Shown here: positions 1 to 11,400 of the stretch, in pieces
Layout: every line of letters starts with the position of its first letter
Position numbering within the stretch: position 1 is the first letter of the stretch
NCBI GenBank assembly: GCA_963971225.1
Contig: OZ020269.1
Location: forward strand, 101,024,405 to 101,088,404
Source: Melieria omissa
Lineage: Eukaryota > Arthropoda > Insecta > Diptera > Ulidiidae
Length of the DNA stretch: 64,000 nucleotides
Direction of reading: 5' to 3'
Notes under the pieces: model-generated
What the model was told of the DNA's origin: nothing
The model's database searches: none
What the model saw: the letters and a program-made list of their open reading frames with translations, nothing else
Position numbers and translations under genes: made by a program

Positions 1-1283
1 CAAAATGAGTGAAGACACGTGAAATAAAAAATAGTTAAGCAAATGTTTTATATTTATTCAAAAAACTAAATCTGATGGGTCAAGAATGGGATAAAATTTG
101 TATGGAAAAACATTATTTAATGGACACTTTGATTTCTAAATTCGTGAAGACACTTGAAAAACATAATTAACCACGTGTTTTATTTTAATTTTTCTAAAAA
201 TAGAAATCTGATGGGTCAACTATGGGTTAAAATTTGTATGGAATAACATTATTTAATGGGAATTTTGACTTCAAAACTGATGAAGACACTTGAAATATAA
301 AATAATGAAACACTTGTTTTTAATTATTTCATAAATCGAAATTTAATGGGTACAGCTATGGGTTGACATTTTTATGGAAAAACATTTAATGGACATTTTG
401 ACTTTTAAATTGATGAAGACACTTGAAATATGAAATAATGAAACACATGTTTTTAATTTTCTCAAAAACCGAAGTCTGATGGGTCAACAATGGGTTACAA
501 TTTTTATGGAAAATCATTATTTAATGGGTATTTCGACTTCAAAACTGAAATATGAAATAATGAAACACTTGTTTTTAATTTTTATCGAAAATCGAAATAT
601 GGTGGGGTAAAAAATGGGTTAAAATTTGTATGGAAAAACATTGTTTAATGAGCTTTTTGACTTCAAAATTGGTGAAGATACTTGAAATAAAAAATAACTC
701 AACACGTGTTTTTCATTTTTTTAAGTATCGAAATCTGACCCCAACAATGGGCATTTTGACTTCAAAAAAGTGAAGACTCTTGAAATGAAAAATAATTAAA
801 CACGTGTTTTTAGTTTTTCCAAAAATCGAAATCTAATGGGGTCAACAATGGGTTAAAATTTGTATGGAAAAACATTATTTATTGGGCATTTTGACTTCAA
901 AATTGGTGAAATCACTTGACTTTTTAATTTTTCCAAAAATCGAAATAATATTGGGTCAACAATGGGTTAAAATTTGTATGAAAAAACATTTAATTGTCCT
1001 TTTGACTTCAAAATTGGTGAAATCACTTGAAACCAAAAATAATTATACACATGTTTTTCGTTTATATACAAATCAAAATCTGGCAGGTCACTAATGGGTT
1101 AAGAGTTTGTATGAAAAACAGTGATTTTATAGGTCAATTGTCTTAAAATCTGGTCAAATCAGATATAATTAGACACTTTTTTATAAAAAATGAAACAGGT
1201 CAACAAAGGGTTAAGAAAAACTTGATTTATTGGGTCCATTGACTTAAAACTTATGTACGTGCAAGCCACCGGGGCCTTACTAG
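1..1283 (+). mobile_element. Helitron-like dispersed repeat, copy C, with ~125-bp tandem array
   Basis: About ten degenerate direct repeats of roughly 125 bp fill this stretch. Each has a core like GGGTCAACAATGGGTTAAAA, followed by GTATGGAAAAACATT, a TTTGACTTCAAAA segment and ACACGTGTTTTT. The same units occur in opposite orientation at 2961-3925. The right end has a GC-rich segment (CACCGGGGCC) and then CTAG followed by T. That resembles the hairpin plus CTRR terminus of a Helitron, and the copy at 14730 shares it on the other strand. I infer one family in three copies. The 5' end lies outside the window and no Rep/helicase coding is present. Confidence 0.5.
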
Positions 1284-2960
1284 TTAGTTTTAGTTGGGTA
1301 TAAGAAAACATAACGTTGAACAAATATAAATTTATAGAAGTCATAAATTTCCTGCTGGGACGTTTATAAACAATGCATGTGTTTTATTCAATTTAATTTT
1401 TTAATTTTGTGTCATTTTAAATGAACCATTCATAATGCTGTTTCTTTTTTGTTAATTTTTGTATTAAGTTTATCTTTCAATTCATGTTTTCTTTTACCTT
1501 ATAGAATTTAAAATATGTAATTTATTTAAAAATTCAAAGACAGTAAGAATTCACACTTCTTTTTTCAATACAAACTGCAATTTTTTCAATACTTTTCATA
1601 CATAACACAATTTGTATTCTTCCCTTTTTAATTTTTTTAATTCTATTCATCAATTTATATGCTAAAATGACCAAAATTTCATATAACTGGCAGCGCAGGA
1701 CAGCAACGCCCCCCTATTTAAGCATGCGGCACGCCTCTTGATTATGGTTTCAGTCACGCGGTTTAATTTGGCTGAGGCTTTCATTGATTTTGTTATAATG
1801 AACTCCATCCGTACACATCAACACACATACAAAATCAAACAAAAAGCCACACAGACACATGCAATGTGCTATTAAATTTGTGCCATGTAAACACACACAC
1901 ACAGTCACACAAAAATCCACACTAATAAATGCCTCAAATTAAAATGCAAAATGTGGGTCGTCGAACAAAAAGTCTGCTGAAAAAATACAAATGACCACAC
2001 ATACACATCTATACACGTAAATTAAAATTTCTATATAGTATTTTCACGCACATCAGCCTTATTGGTGTTTATTGATCTGCATGTGTGACTGTGTGGTGCA
2101 ATGTGTTTGTGCATTTAATTGAATGTTTTGTTTGAATAAAAATTAAATGCAAAACAAAAAGTAATGCAATAAAATTCGTTATACATTCATATTTAAATAG
2201 AGAACAAAAAACTACTCACAACCACATGGATTATATTTGTCATTTGTTTTATCGCAAGTTGAGCGCATTTATTTAATTTTTGTTGTTCCATCATTAACGT
2301 TGGTTGTTTGTACAAAATGAAAGTGTAAAGGGGGCAAATTGTCCATTTGTTGATTTGATTTATTTGAGCTCAAATTAATCATGTCACATGTGCATTAAGC
2401 TTGAGTTATCGATATTTCATGATAGATGACAGGATAATAATTTCAAATTTTTTTGGTTTTGTGTTGATTGCACTTAACAACAATATCGAACTTTTTTGCT
2501 AAATCACAACGGTTCTGTCAACGGATTCTGCTAGAGAGGAGAGAAAAAAAATATACGTGTATTGGCTTTATGGAAATTTATGGTTGATTTTTTTTATGAC
2601 GGTCAAAGTTTCCCTCTTTTATACATTCTGACGTTTAATCAGCATAAGAAAACTATTAATCTTCCACATTAGGTATATGATGTGCTCAGCAATTTGATGT
2701 GAAATAATACAAGGAATATTTTTGTGGAACATTTTAACCCTCTAACTCCTATTTTTATGGGTCAATTTGACCCTGTTTTCCTAAAATGCAAAAAAAGTCT
2801 TTTGAAACAGAACTTTTAAGAAAGAAATGTACCACAAAACTATTCACCAAAGTTCAAAATTTGAGTTGAATACCAGAAATAAGTCAAATTTGAAGTAGAG
2901 TTCAAGGATTATCTTCGTACTTATTCAAAATTGGTGCTAAAATGTTCTACAAAACTGGAT
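1284..2960. other. No gene seen; AT-rich noncoding DNA
   Basis: No long reading frame or splice-supported exon is visible. The stretch has scattered CACACA tracts (about 1800-2010) and many short A/T runs. A TTAACCCTCTAACTCC motif near 2734 resembles one end of a piggyBac-like MITE, but I found no matching inverted end. Confidence 0.5.
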
Positions 2961-4550
2961 TTTATAGGATTGCCTGCTGGGCCCTGCGGCTTTGCACGCG
3001 CGCTCATGATTCCTCCGATACAAATTCTTAACCCATTTTTGACCTTGTCAGCTTTTGAAAAAAAAAACAAGGTGCGCCTAATTATCTTTGATTTCAAGTG
3101 TTTTCAAAAATGTTGAAGTCAAAAGTCTCATTAAATCACGTGTTTTCACATTTACTCTAAAAAATTCTTAACACTTGGTTTACCAAGGTAGATTTCGATT
3201 TTCAAAAAATGAAAAGCACGTTTTATTTATTTCTTGTTTGAAGTGCTTTTACTAAATTTGAAGTTGGAAGGACCAATAAATCGTGTTTCTCCATACAAAC
3301 TGTTAACCCATTGTTGACCCCGTTAGATTTTGATTTTCAAAAAAGAGAAAAACACGTGTCAAATTATTTCTCACTTAAAGTACTTTCACAAAGTTTGAAG
3401 TCCGTGGCCCCATTAATTCATGTTTTTTTACAGTTTCGCAATACAAACTTTTAACCGATTGTTGACCCCGTCCGATTTTAATATTCGGAAAAAAATGAAA
3501 ACACGTATCGAGTTATTTTGCATCTGAAGTACTTTGACCAAGTTTAAAGTCAAAAGGCTCAAACAAATTTGTTACTCCATACATACTTTTAACCCGTCGT
3601 TGATCCAGTTAGATTTCGATTTTGAAAAAAATGAGAAACAAGTGTCTAATTTTTTCATTTCAATTATTTTTTTAAATTTTTGAGGTCAAAAGACCCATCG
3701 GTTCATATTTTTTTCGGAGTCTTTCCATAAACAAACCTTAACCCATTGTTGGCCGAATTAAATTTTGATTTTCGAAAAATTATAAAACACGTGTCGAAAT
3801 ATTTTTGGTTTAGAGTATTTTCAGAAAGTTCGAAATCAATATGTCTCTTAAATCACTTTTCTTCATCAACACCTTAACCCATGTTTTGCCCCTTTACACC
3901 CCGAATTTCAAAAAATCCCGTCTTAGCGGACGTTCATTATTCAAGATGGATCTACAGTTCAAATTTCATTTTTTAGTTTCACCGATTTGGGCTGGGCGAT
4001 AATGAATCAATCAATCGATCAGCCAGTCAGGACAAAGAATCTATGTATCTAACTAAAAATGGAAGCGGTACCACGCCCCCTTGTCCAATGCTCAAAACTT
4101 TCTATTTGGGTCATGAAAAATGTGCCACCCCCTTGTAAAACGCCCATAAAATCTCATCAGTAGAATGACACATCTATGAAATGACGGTACACCAAATTTC
4201 AAAGCTGTGCGGCTTAAAATTCCTAAGTTATTCCATATTAAAGATTTGAGTTGTATAAGAGGTGCCACACCCCTTGTTCAATACCCACCCTTTATTCCTT
4301 CTATGGAAGGACATGAGTAAATAATAAGTTCGTACCGAATTTACCGAATTTAATTGATTTGACACTTGTGGCTCCAAAGTTATTGTCTAAAAATGTATGC
4401 TGGTAGTGCCACGCCCCGTTCTCCCGACTAGTCTTTTTTTCTAAACCTTTGCGTAGCAATTACGAACAAACCCGCCAAAGGAAGTATTAAATTTGGTCCA
4501 GTCGTTTTCAAGTTTTAAGCATCCGAACGAATGCTTAACCCTCTAACGGG
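2961..4550 (-). mobile_element. Helitron-like dispersed repeat, copy A
   Basis: The left part (about 2961-3925) holds roughly six degenerate 140-bp units with the core AACCCATTGTTGACCCCGTT and ACACGTG, the reverse complement of the array at 1-1180. The right part (about 3926-4550) is a nonrepetitive body with several CCACGCCCC motifs. It aligns in order with 14785-15515: the CCCGTCTT block, the TCAATCAATCGATCAGCCAGTC block, GTGCCACGCC motifs and a closing GTTTTCAAGTTTTAAG. The element 3' end is at the left, next to GGGCCCTGCGGCTTTGCACG, and is more decayed than in copy B. No coding capacity is visible, so this is a nonautonomous repeat. Assignment to Helitrons is an inference. Confidence 0.5.
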
Positions 4551-4759
4551 CAAAATCGTAAAAATGGTCGGATCAAACTGATATTTTTTTTCCAAGTAAA
4601 TATGCACAAAAGGGTCTTAAGTTTAAGTTTTTAGGTCAAAATTTTCTGTGGAACGACCGCCAGGTGAGAAATAGTTAAAACCGTCTGGAGACGGTCTTCA
4701 ATTTTTTGGTTCCAATACGCACTTAAATTTTTTTTCAAGTATTTAATATATTTCAAATA

Positions 4760-5710
4760 TACACTATGATCAATAAGTACCGGGACTGTGTATTTTAACG
4801 CCGTTGCCCGATGCAGGTAAAAAAATTTGTTTTAGGTCGGTAGGACCTTAACTGACATCTGTGTCAAATTTTGAGCGGGATTGCGTCATTACTTTTTGTT
4901 TGGCAGCTGTTAGCGTCAGTCAACTTTTTGTACTTCGTCACATTTTACAATGGATAATTTTGTTGATCAACGTATTTGTTTGAAATTTGAATTTGAAATT
5001 TTGTCTTAGGAACGAAATTTCTTGTGCTAATGCGCTTAAAATGTTGCAGAAAGCATTTGGGAAGTCTGCTCTATCAAGAAGCAGAGCGTTCGAGTGGTAT
5101 AAAATGTTCAAAAGTGGTCGTGAAGTGGTCGAAGACTTTCCTCGTTCTGGACGTCCTTCAACATCGAATACCGACGAAAACGTTGAAATTGTGAAGAAAA
5201 TCGTGCTTGAAAATCATCATGTGAGCCTCAGAGAGATTTCTAACGATCTTAACATCTCTTATGGAAGCGCACAACACATTGTTGTCGATATTTTGCGCAT
5301 GAAACGCGTCGCCGCACGGCTTGTTCCTCAAGACTTGAATTTCGTCCAAAAAGATAATCGAAGACATGATTTCCGAAGCTAAGAAGGACCCAACGTTCAT
5401 GAAACGTATAATTACTGGTGATGAGACATGGGTCTATGAATTCGACGTGACAACTAGCCAGCAATCATCCGAATGGCGTGCTGAAGGCGAGCCAAAACCA
5501 AAAAAAGTGCGCCATTGTAAAATGCGACGAAGTACAAAAAGTTGACTGACGCTAACAGCTGCCAAACAAAAAGTAATGACGCAATCCCGCTCAAAATTTG
5601 ACACAGATGTCAGTTAAGGTCCTACCGACCTAAACAAAATTTTTTACCTGCATCGGGCAACGGCGTAAAATTTAAAATACACAGTCCCGGTAGTTATTGA
5701 TCATAGTGTA
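4760..5710 (+). mobile_element. Mariner element with ~195-bp inverted arms (snap-back derivative)
   Basis: Both ends carry TACACTATGATCAATAA. The left arm (4760-4953) and right arm (5512-5710) are inverted copies of each other, with a few mismatches and a short insertion in the right arm. The repeated part includes the transposase start context (TTTTACAATGG), so the right arm is a copy of the 5' end and not a normal mariner 3' end. The transposase sequence between the arms is cut off after the first catalytic region. Flanking TA is clear only on the left. The element is non-autonomous. Confidence 0.8.
4950..5540 (+). pseudogene. Mariner transposase, 5' half, frameshifted and truncated
   Basis: The reading starts at ATG 4950 (MDNFVDQRICLKF). 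A short duplication of TTTGAA-type sequence near 4985 then shifts the frame. The next segment (about 4987-5350) contains the paired helix-turn-helix DNA-binding region, with FEWYKMFKSGR, a GRPSTS linker and VSLREISNDLNISYGS. A second frame change near 5355 leads into ITGDETWVYEFD, which carries the first catalytic Asp of the mariner DDD triad. Similarity stops after PKPKKVRHC, where the inverted arm begins, so the second and third catalytic Asp are absent. It cannot encode an active transposase. Confidence 0.85.
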
Positions 5711-6599
5711 ATATTCAAACTACTTACCATAAAATTATGAATTCGACCACTTGTTTCCAAATATATTATTTTGACACTTGAAAAAGAAAATTGTTGCGCA
5801 ATAATTTGTGATGCTTGTTGGTGAGCTTCTCAGACTACACTGATAATTGCACTCAAACGCATGGTCGGAGTGTTTTCGTTTGTTTATCGAAATGTCGAGC
5901 AAACTAGTCTAAAGAGAACTTTTGCTATTTTGAAGAAACAACAAATTCGGATTTGACCCTGGAGACCAGAAATCAAGTTTTCATACAAATTTTATTTGCC
6001 ATACAAATATAAACAAAATAAAATAAATATAACAAAAATCACAATACAACAACAACATGACTGCTGTGACTTAACATAACATACTTCGAGCATCATGATT
6101 GAAAGACTGTTAATTTTCAATTTAATCTTGACTGCACTAATCTTAACTAAGCTTAAATTATCTTTAACTGTTTGACGTTGAATTCAAACAGCATATGCAC
6201 AGCAAACAGGTGGGACATATATGTGCGCACATCTTTACATATGGGCATCTCCTAAAAAAGGTCCACCACGAGTGAAAAATTCAAATTGCTCAGAAAAACT
6301 TTCTATTATCCAATAATACAGCTTAAATATCTATATTTTATAAATGTAAAAGAATTTTTAATTTTTTTTTAATTTTTGACCGAAATATACTACTTTAAAA
6401 GAAAAAAAATTTTTCTGAGCCTTTTGACGAATTATATGCACAGTTTGTCTTTCCGTTTTTATCTTATTCAAGTAATATTATATTTTTCTTGTAATGCAAA
6501 AGTTTTCTACTAACAACAATCTTATGTATTAGAGAAAGCGAGAGAAAGTGGAGTTCGAAGAACGGAAGTTTTTTTAGTTTGCTCCTTCCTGTATCCTAT
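5711..6599. other. No gene seen
   Basis: AT-rich sequence without a supported exon. It contains ordinary poly-A/T runs and no recognised element ends. Confidence 0.4.
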
Positions 6600-8621
6600 T
6601 GTCGCGTCCGTGCCCAAAAAACCTTATTAGTTGTTGCCATTAGTGGACAAACTTTTCAAATGCAAGTAGCTGTCAGTTTTTAAATAGGTGCATTGTTCCC
6701 GTTAGGAAAATATAATAATTGGTTCCCGGCAAAGTCGGAAAAAAATTTTATGGGTGTTTAAAATTTGTCGCGTCCGTAACCGGAAGCTCTGAATCGATTC
6801 GATTGTTATTCGATTTCCGGTAAATTTCCGCATTTCTTGAGATACATTTTTTTTTCAAAATATTGACTCTCATTGAACATTTTAGCAATAAAATACAAGA
6901 AAATATCAAAAAAATAATTTTGGTTGAGAATAACAGCTTCATCAATTTTGTACGATATATCGTACAATGGTCCGCAAAGGAGTAAAAATGCATGAAACTT
7001 TTTTTTCGTTTTTTTTAATTTTATGAACAATTCATTGGCTTATTTGATAAGAAAATATAAATGTAACAACAAAAATCAAAATGTGATTTCATTTTGATCG
7101 AAAACTATATAAATTATATATTTAAACAATTGAGTAACATCTATCAGGCCTTATAAAACCGTTATTGTTGTTGCAAAGCCCTTTTCCCCTCAATAAAACA
7201 CAGAATCAACTAAACACCATATAGCTTTGTAGAAAGATACCGAATATAGCCGATTCTTATTATCGTAGTGGAAGTGGCAAGTACTCATGTCTAACCTTAC
7301 ATAATCTGTGTCTGCCCAGTGAAACACCAAATAGTTAAGTAATTGTTATTTCTGAATAAAAATAGTCGATTAGTCGAATTTAATTAGTCATACGATTTAG
7401 TGATGGGCGTGGTATTCAAGCAAACAGAAAAATTCTGTTACCAAATCCATAACTTAAAAAAAAATGCTAACATCACTTGCAACCTTTGCCCGCCATTTGT
7501 ACGATAAATCGTACAAAGCTTTGCAACCCTTGTGTGATTTGTACGATATATCGTACAATTTTTTAAAGGCTCGAGAAAAATATTTAGAAGCAAAAATTGT
7601 TAAATTTAATAAGTTTTATAAATCAACTGAGATTCAAACTTTGAACTTGTTGGCCTTTTTGCTACTAAAAAGTATTACATATTTAAAAATTCCTCCGCAG
7701 AAGCATCGCATCGCCAAATTCTTGCAAAGAACTGCTTACAAATCGCACTCACACTGTATAGCCGCGGCTATTGTGGTTTATATTTTCAAACAGAATGGTA
7801 AAACATAACCTCCTTAATAAGAATTTAAAAGCCGTTTCATAAAAAAAACGTTCGCTGTCAAAAAAAAATCTTTAAAAAAAATTGTACGATACATCATACA
7901 AATTTCCGGAAAGGGTTGATGAAAAATACTGTACAAATAATTTATATAATATAATTTAATTAATTTATTAAGTTATTTCTAAAACCAGTTTGCTGCGATG
8001 TGATGAATGAAAGGTGCATTGTAAGAGCTGTGTGCGCGATATTAAACGCGATCTAATTTCAATAGAGTTCCTCAGGAAAATTAAATAAACCACACTAAGA
8101 ACTTTTAACTTTGATTTTTCCTTATTTTGATTGCTGTAACTTGAATTTAACTTGTTATGTGTTATTTTTATTAAAAGTTGAAGTGTTATAATGAAAACGA
8201 TTACTGTATTTAGTAAGGGGAATACCCTTGGAAAAATTTGTCGCGTCCGTGATGTCGCGTCCGTATTCATGATATACCTAATTAAAAAAAGGTAAGACAA
8301 AATTCTCATATTTCATAAGTCTACGAAGAAAAGTTATCCTTTGACCTTCATTTGCATGTATATATATAAAAAAAAAGTTCCCAAAAATCGCTAAATTTTG
8401 TATATTTCTATAAGAGCTTCAAAAAAACTTCTTTTTTTTGTCGCGTCCGTTTCATTGCATAATTGCTTTTTATTTTGTACTAATTTGTACTAAATCTTTC
8501 AAATATATTTCTAAAATGTAGCACCATTTCAGCGCGTTAGAACACTAAAAAAACATATCGGCTTCTTGTGTTTCTTTCTTGTTTTTGGTGTAATTGAAAG
8601 CGTGCGAATGTCGCGTCCGTG
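6600..8621. repeat. Unexplained region: 6x TGTCGCGTCCGT and 4x 20-bp palindrome
   Basis: The exact 12-mer TGTCGCGTCCGT begins at 6600, 6766, 8239, 8253, 8439 and 8609, always on the plus strand, in sequence that is otherwise AT-rich. The first and last copies share the longer TGTCGCGTCCGTGCC. Between the two clusters lie the palindrome TTGTACGATATATCGTACAA (6948-6967, 7539-7558), a one-base variant at 7497-7516 and a more decayed one at 7882-7901. An open frame at 7464-7808 (114 codons) spans two of the palindromes and matches no family I recognise. I cannot find terminal inverted repeats or a target duplication. The motifs look like binding sites, perhaps subterminal sites of an unknown transposon, but that is inference. 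Confidence 0.6.
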
Positions 8622-9780
8622 CCACTGGGAGATGCCTATATGTCAAGAAAAAAGTTGTTATTCAAAACTCAATCAAGTCTGCGAAAGTGTTCGTGCATCT
8701 TAATCAAAATAAAATTGGCCAGCGGCAACGGAAATTGAACACTACAACAAATGAACAATTTAATGCCTCAACACCTTTTCAAGGCCTACGAAAGTTGACA
8801 CACAACTTTCTCGTTTGACCTTGAACCTTTCCTTATGAATGCTCTTCCCTTTTTCCTCTGTTCAACACACCACACTTTATATCCATTCAACACTTCAACT
8901 CCGATGGCAAATATGGTCACACAAATTGTTGCTCGAGTCTGCAACTATTTTGTGTATTTTTCAATTTTCATTTGCACCCACCGTCACCATTTGTGGCATC
9001 CGCATTATCGCAAATCAATGACAGCCATTAGCCAAAACTGCCTCTAATCTAATTGAAATGACAAGTCTTATTGCCGCATTTTTGACTGTTTTCAATAAAA
9101 AGCGGGTACGCTGAAATGTCAGTGAAATCGCAATGTTTAATAATTTTTGAATTTGTTTTTGTTGCAATTTTACGCCAAACCCAGCAACAATGGCCAACCT
9201 GCAATAACCCACCGGCGAGAGTACAATAAACTGTCTGTTGTTGGCGGCAATTGGCGCGCGGAACAGCAGACAGTCGCCGGCTTCAAACATTGTCCGCATA
9301 TTTATGTGTTGTTGTTGCTTTTGTAACAATTAAAATATGCGCGCAAATTCCTTAAGTGTCGATCGTTGCTTCGACAGCAAAGTTGATGTTGCAAATGAAA
9401 ATTGTTGCAGTTCAACGACGGACGCGAACAAAGTCGATCATAGTGTTGATTTTTTCATGAGTTGTTTTTGTGGTTTTTTTTTTGTTGTTTTTGTTATTAT
9501 TGGATTAGTGCCTTTCGCCAATGCGTGCGCCGTCTTTCACACCTCGCTCTTTTTTGTTGTTGTTGTTGAGGTTTTCTTATTTTGGTAAAGCCTGCTGGAT
9601 CTGGTTCAGGTTGTGGCTGGCGTTGACTTCAAGTTCCATTTTGTTGTTGTTGCAAATGTTGTTTTTGATCGCTTGTTACTAGTTTGTTACACTGCATATG
9701 TTACAAATGTTGCTCTCCTGCGTCTTAAAGGAATTTCAACTGGTCGTTGGACTTGCACAAATTAAAACAAAAAGTACATT
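8622..9780. other. No gene seen; moderately GC-richer noncoding DNA with GTT microsatellites
   Basis: Several short overlapping frames on both strands occur here (for example 9015-9329 minus and 9337-9588 plus). None shows a protein family signature or flanking splice pattern. GTTGTT and TTTTGTTG tracts are common. Confidence 0.4.
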
Positions 9781-9789
9781 GTGAAAAAT

Positions 9790-11400
9790 TTTCATTTTGA
9801 GGTTAGGTTGAGGTTGGTGTTTATTTTTAATTTGTGTTTTGGTTTAGTTATTAAATTTGTTATTCAAAGTGACGCTGGAGATAAAATGAGTTTACATTTG
9901 GTTGGATTAATTTTAATTATTTTGAGGTTAAGTTAAAAATTTTGGGAATCGAAATTTGAGGCTGGGTTGAAAAAATTAGGATTCGAGCTTCATTTATGGT
10001 TGAAATTGCTTTAATAAATGAAATCTCAATCGTTTCTATGATTTGGTTAGGTGAAAGTTAATTCGAATTTTGAGGTTATGTTTACTTTTGGTTCATTGAA
10101 AGACTGTTTTGAGAAAAGGAAGATTATTAATCTTAATTTAAGGCTGGAATTTCCTTAAAAAATGAAATCTCAATCGATTCTACGACATGAAAGTTATGTG
10201 AAACTTAATTCGTAATTTGAGGTTATGGTCACTTTAGGTTAAAAAAGAATTGGGTTGAGAAATTTGAGATTATTAAACTCAGCTAAAAGGTGAAAATGCC
10301 TTTGACAAATCAAATCTCAATCGATTTCTACAATTTGGTTAAGTGGGAGTTGATTCGAGTTTTGAGGTTATGTTATCTTTTTGCTCATCGAAAGGCTGGG
10401 TTGAGAAAAGGGATATTATAAAACTTAATTTATGGGTGGAATTGTCTTAACAGATGAAATCTCAATAGATTTTTCGATTTGGTTAGGTGGGAGTTAATTC
10501 GAATTTTAAGGTTATGTTAACTTTAAGTTAAAAAAAACTGGGTTGAGAAAAAAAAGATTGTTGAACTCAGTTAAAAAGTGCCTTCACAGAACAAATCTCG
10601 ATCGATTCCTACGATTTGGTTAGATCGAACTTGATTCAAATTTTGAGGTTATGTTTACTTTTTGTTCACCGCAAGGTTGGGTTGAGAAAAGGAAGATTAT
10701 TACGCTCAATTTATGGTTGGAATTGATTTAAAAAATGAAATCTCTCATCTGCTTGATCTCAATCGATTGTACGATTTTGAAGTTATGTGGAACTTAATTC
10801 GTATTTTAAGGTTATGTTAACTTTAGGTTAAAAAAGGGACTAGGTTGAGAATTTTGAGACTATTAAACTCAGTTAAAAGGAGAAAGTGCCTTAACAAATC
10901 AAATCTCGATCGATTTCTATGATTTGGTTGGGTAGACGACATTTTCAATTTTGAGGTTATGTTAACTTTTGGCTCATCAAAAGGCTGGGTTGAGAAAAGG
11001 GAAATTATTAAGCTTAATTTATGGCTGGAATTGTCTCAACAGATGAAATCTCAATCAATTTTACGATTTGTTTAGGGGAGAGTTAAATAAAATTTTGAGG
11101 TTATGTTAACTTTAGGTTAAAAAAGACTGGGTTGAGACTTTTGAGATTATTGAACTCAGTTAAAGGTGAAAGTGCCTTTGAAAAATCAAATCTAAATCGA
11201 TTTCTACGTTTTGGTTAGGTGAAAGTTAAATCAAATTTTGAGGTTATGTTAACTTAAAGTTCATTAAAAGGCTGGGAAAGAGTGATTATTATGCTTAGTT
11301 CGGCTGAAATGTCTTGACATATAAAATCTCTGTACAATTTAGATGGTGAAAAGTATTTTTAATAAAATTGTAGGTTATGTTATTTTTAGTTTAATTTAAT
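9790..11400. repeat. Higher-order tandem array: alternating A and B monomers of ~145 bp
   Basis: Monomers begin at GAGGTTATGTTAACTTT-like sites near 10070, 10221, 10364, 10511, 10642, 10807, 10956, 11098 and 11241, with decayed copies at 9799, 9923 and about 11362. Two types alternate. Type A continues GTTCATCGAAAGGCTGGG and AATTTATGGCTGGAATT. Type B continues GGTTAAAAAAGACTGGG and TGAACTCAGTTAAAAGGTG. Both end with AATCTCAATCGATTTCTACG and ATTTGGTTAGGTG. The higher-order period is therefore about 290 bp with about five dimers. No coding is present. Confidence 0.85.

Noticed and set aside
2734..2775. piggyBac-like end TTAACCCTCTAACTCC, also near 4549 and 49369
   Set aside because: No matching inverted end with TTAA found, so elements cannot be delimited.
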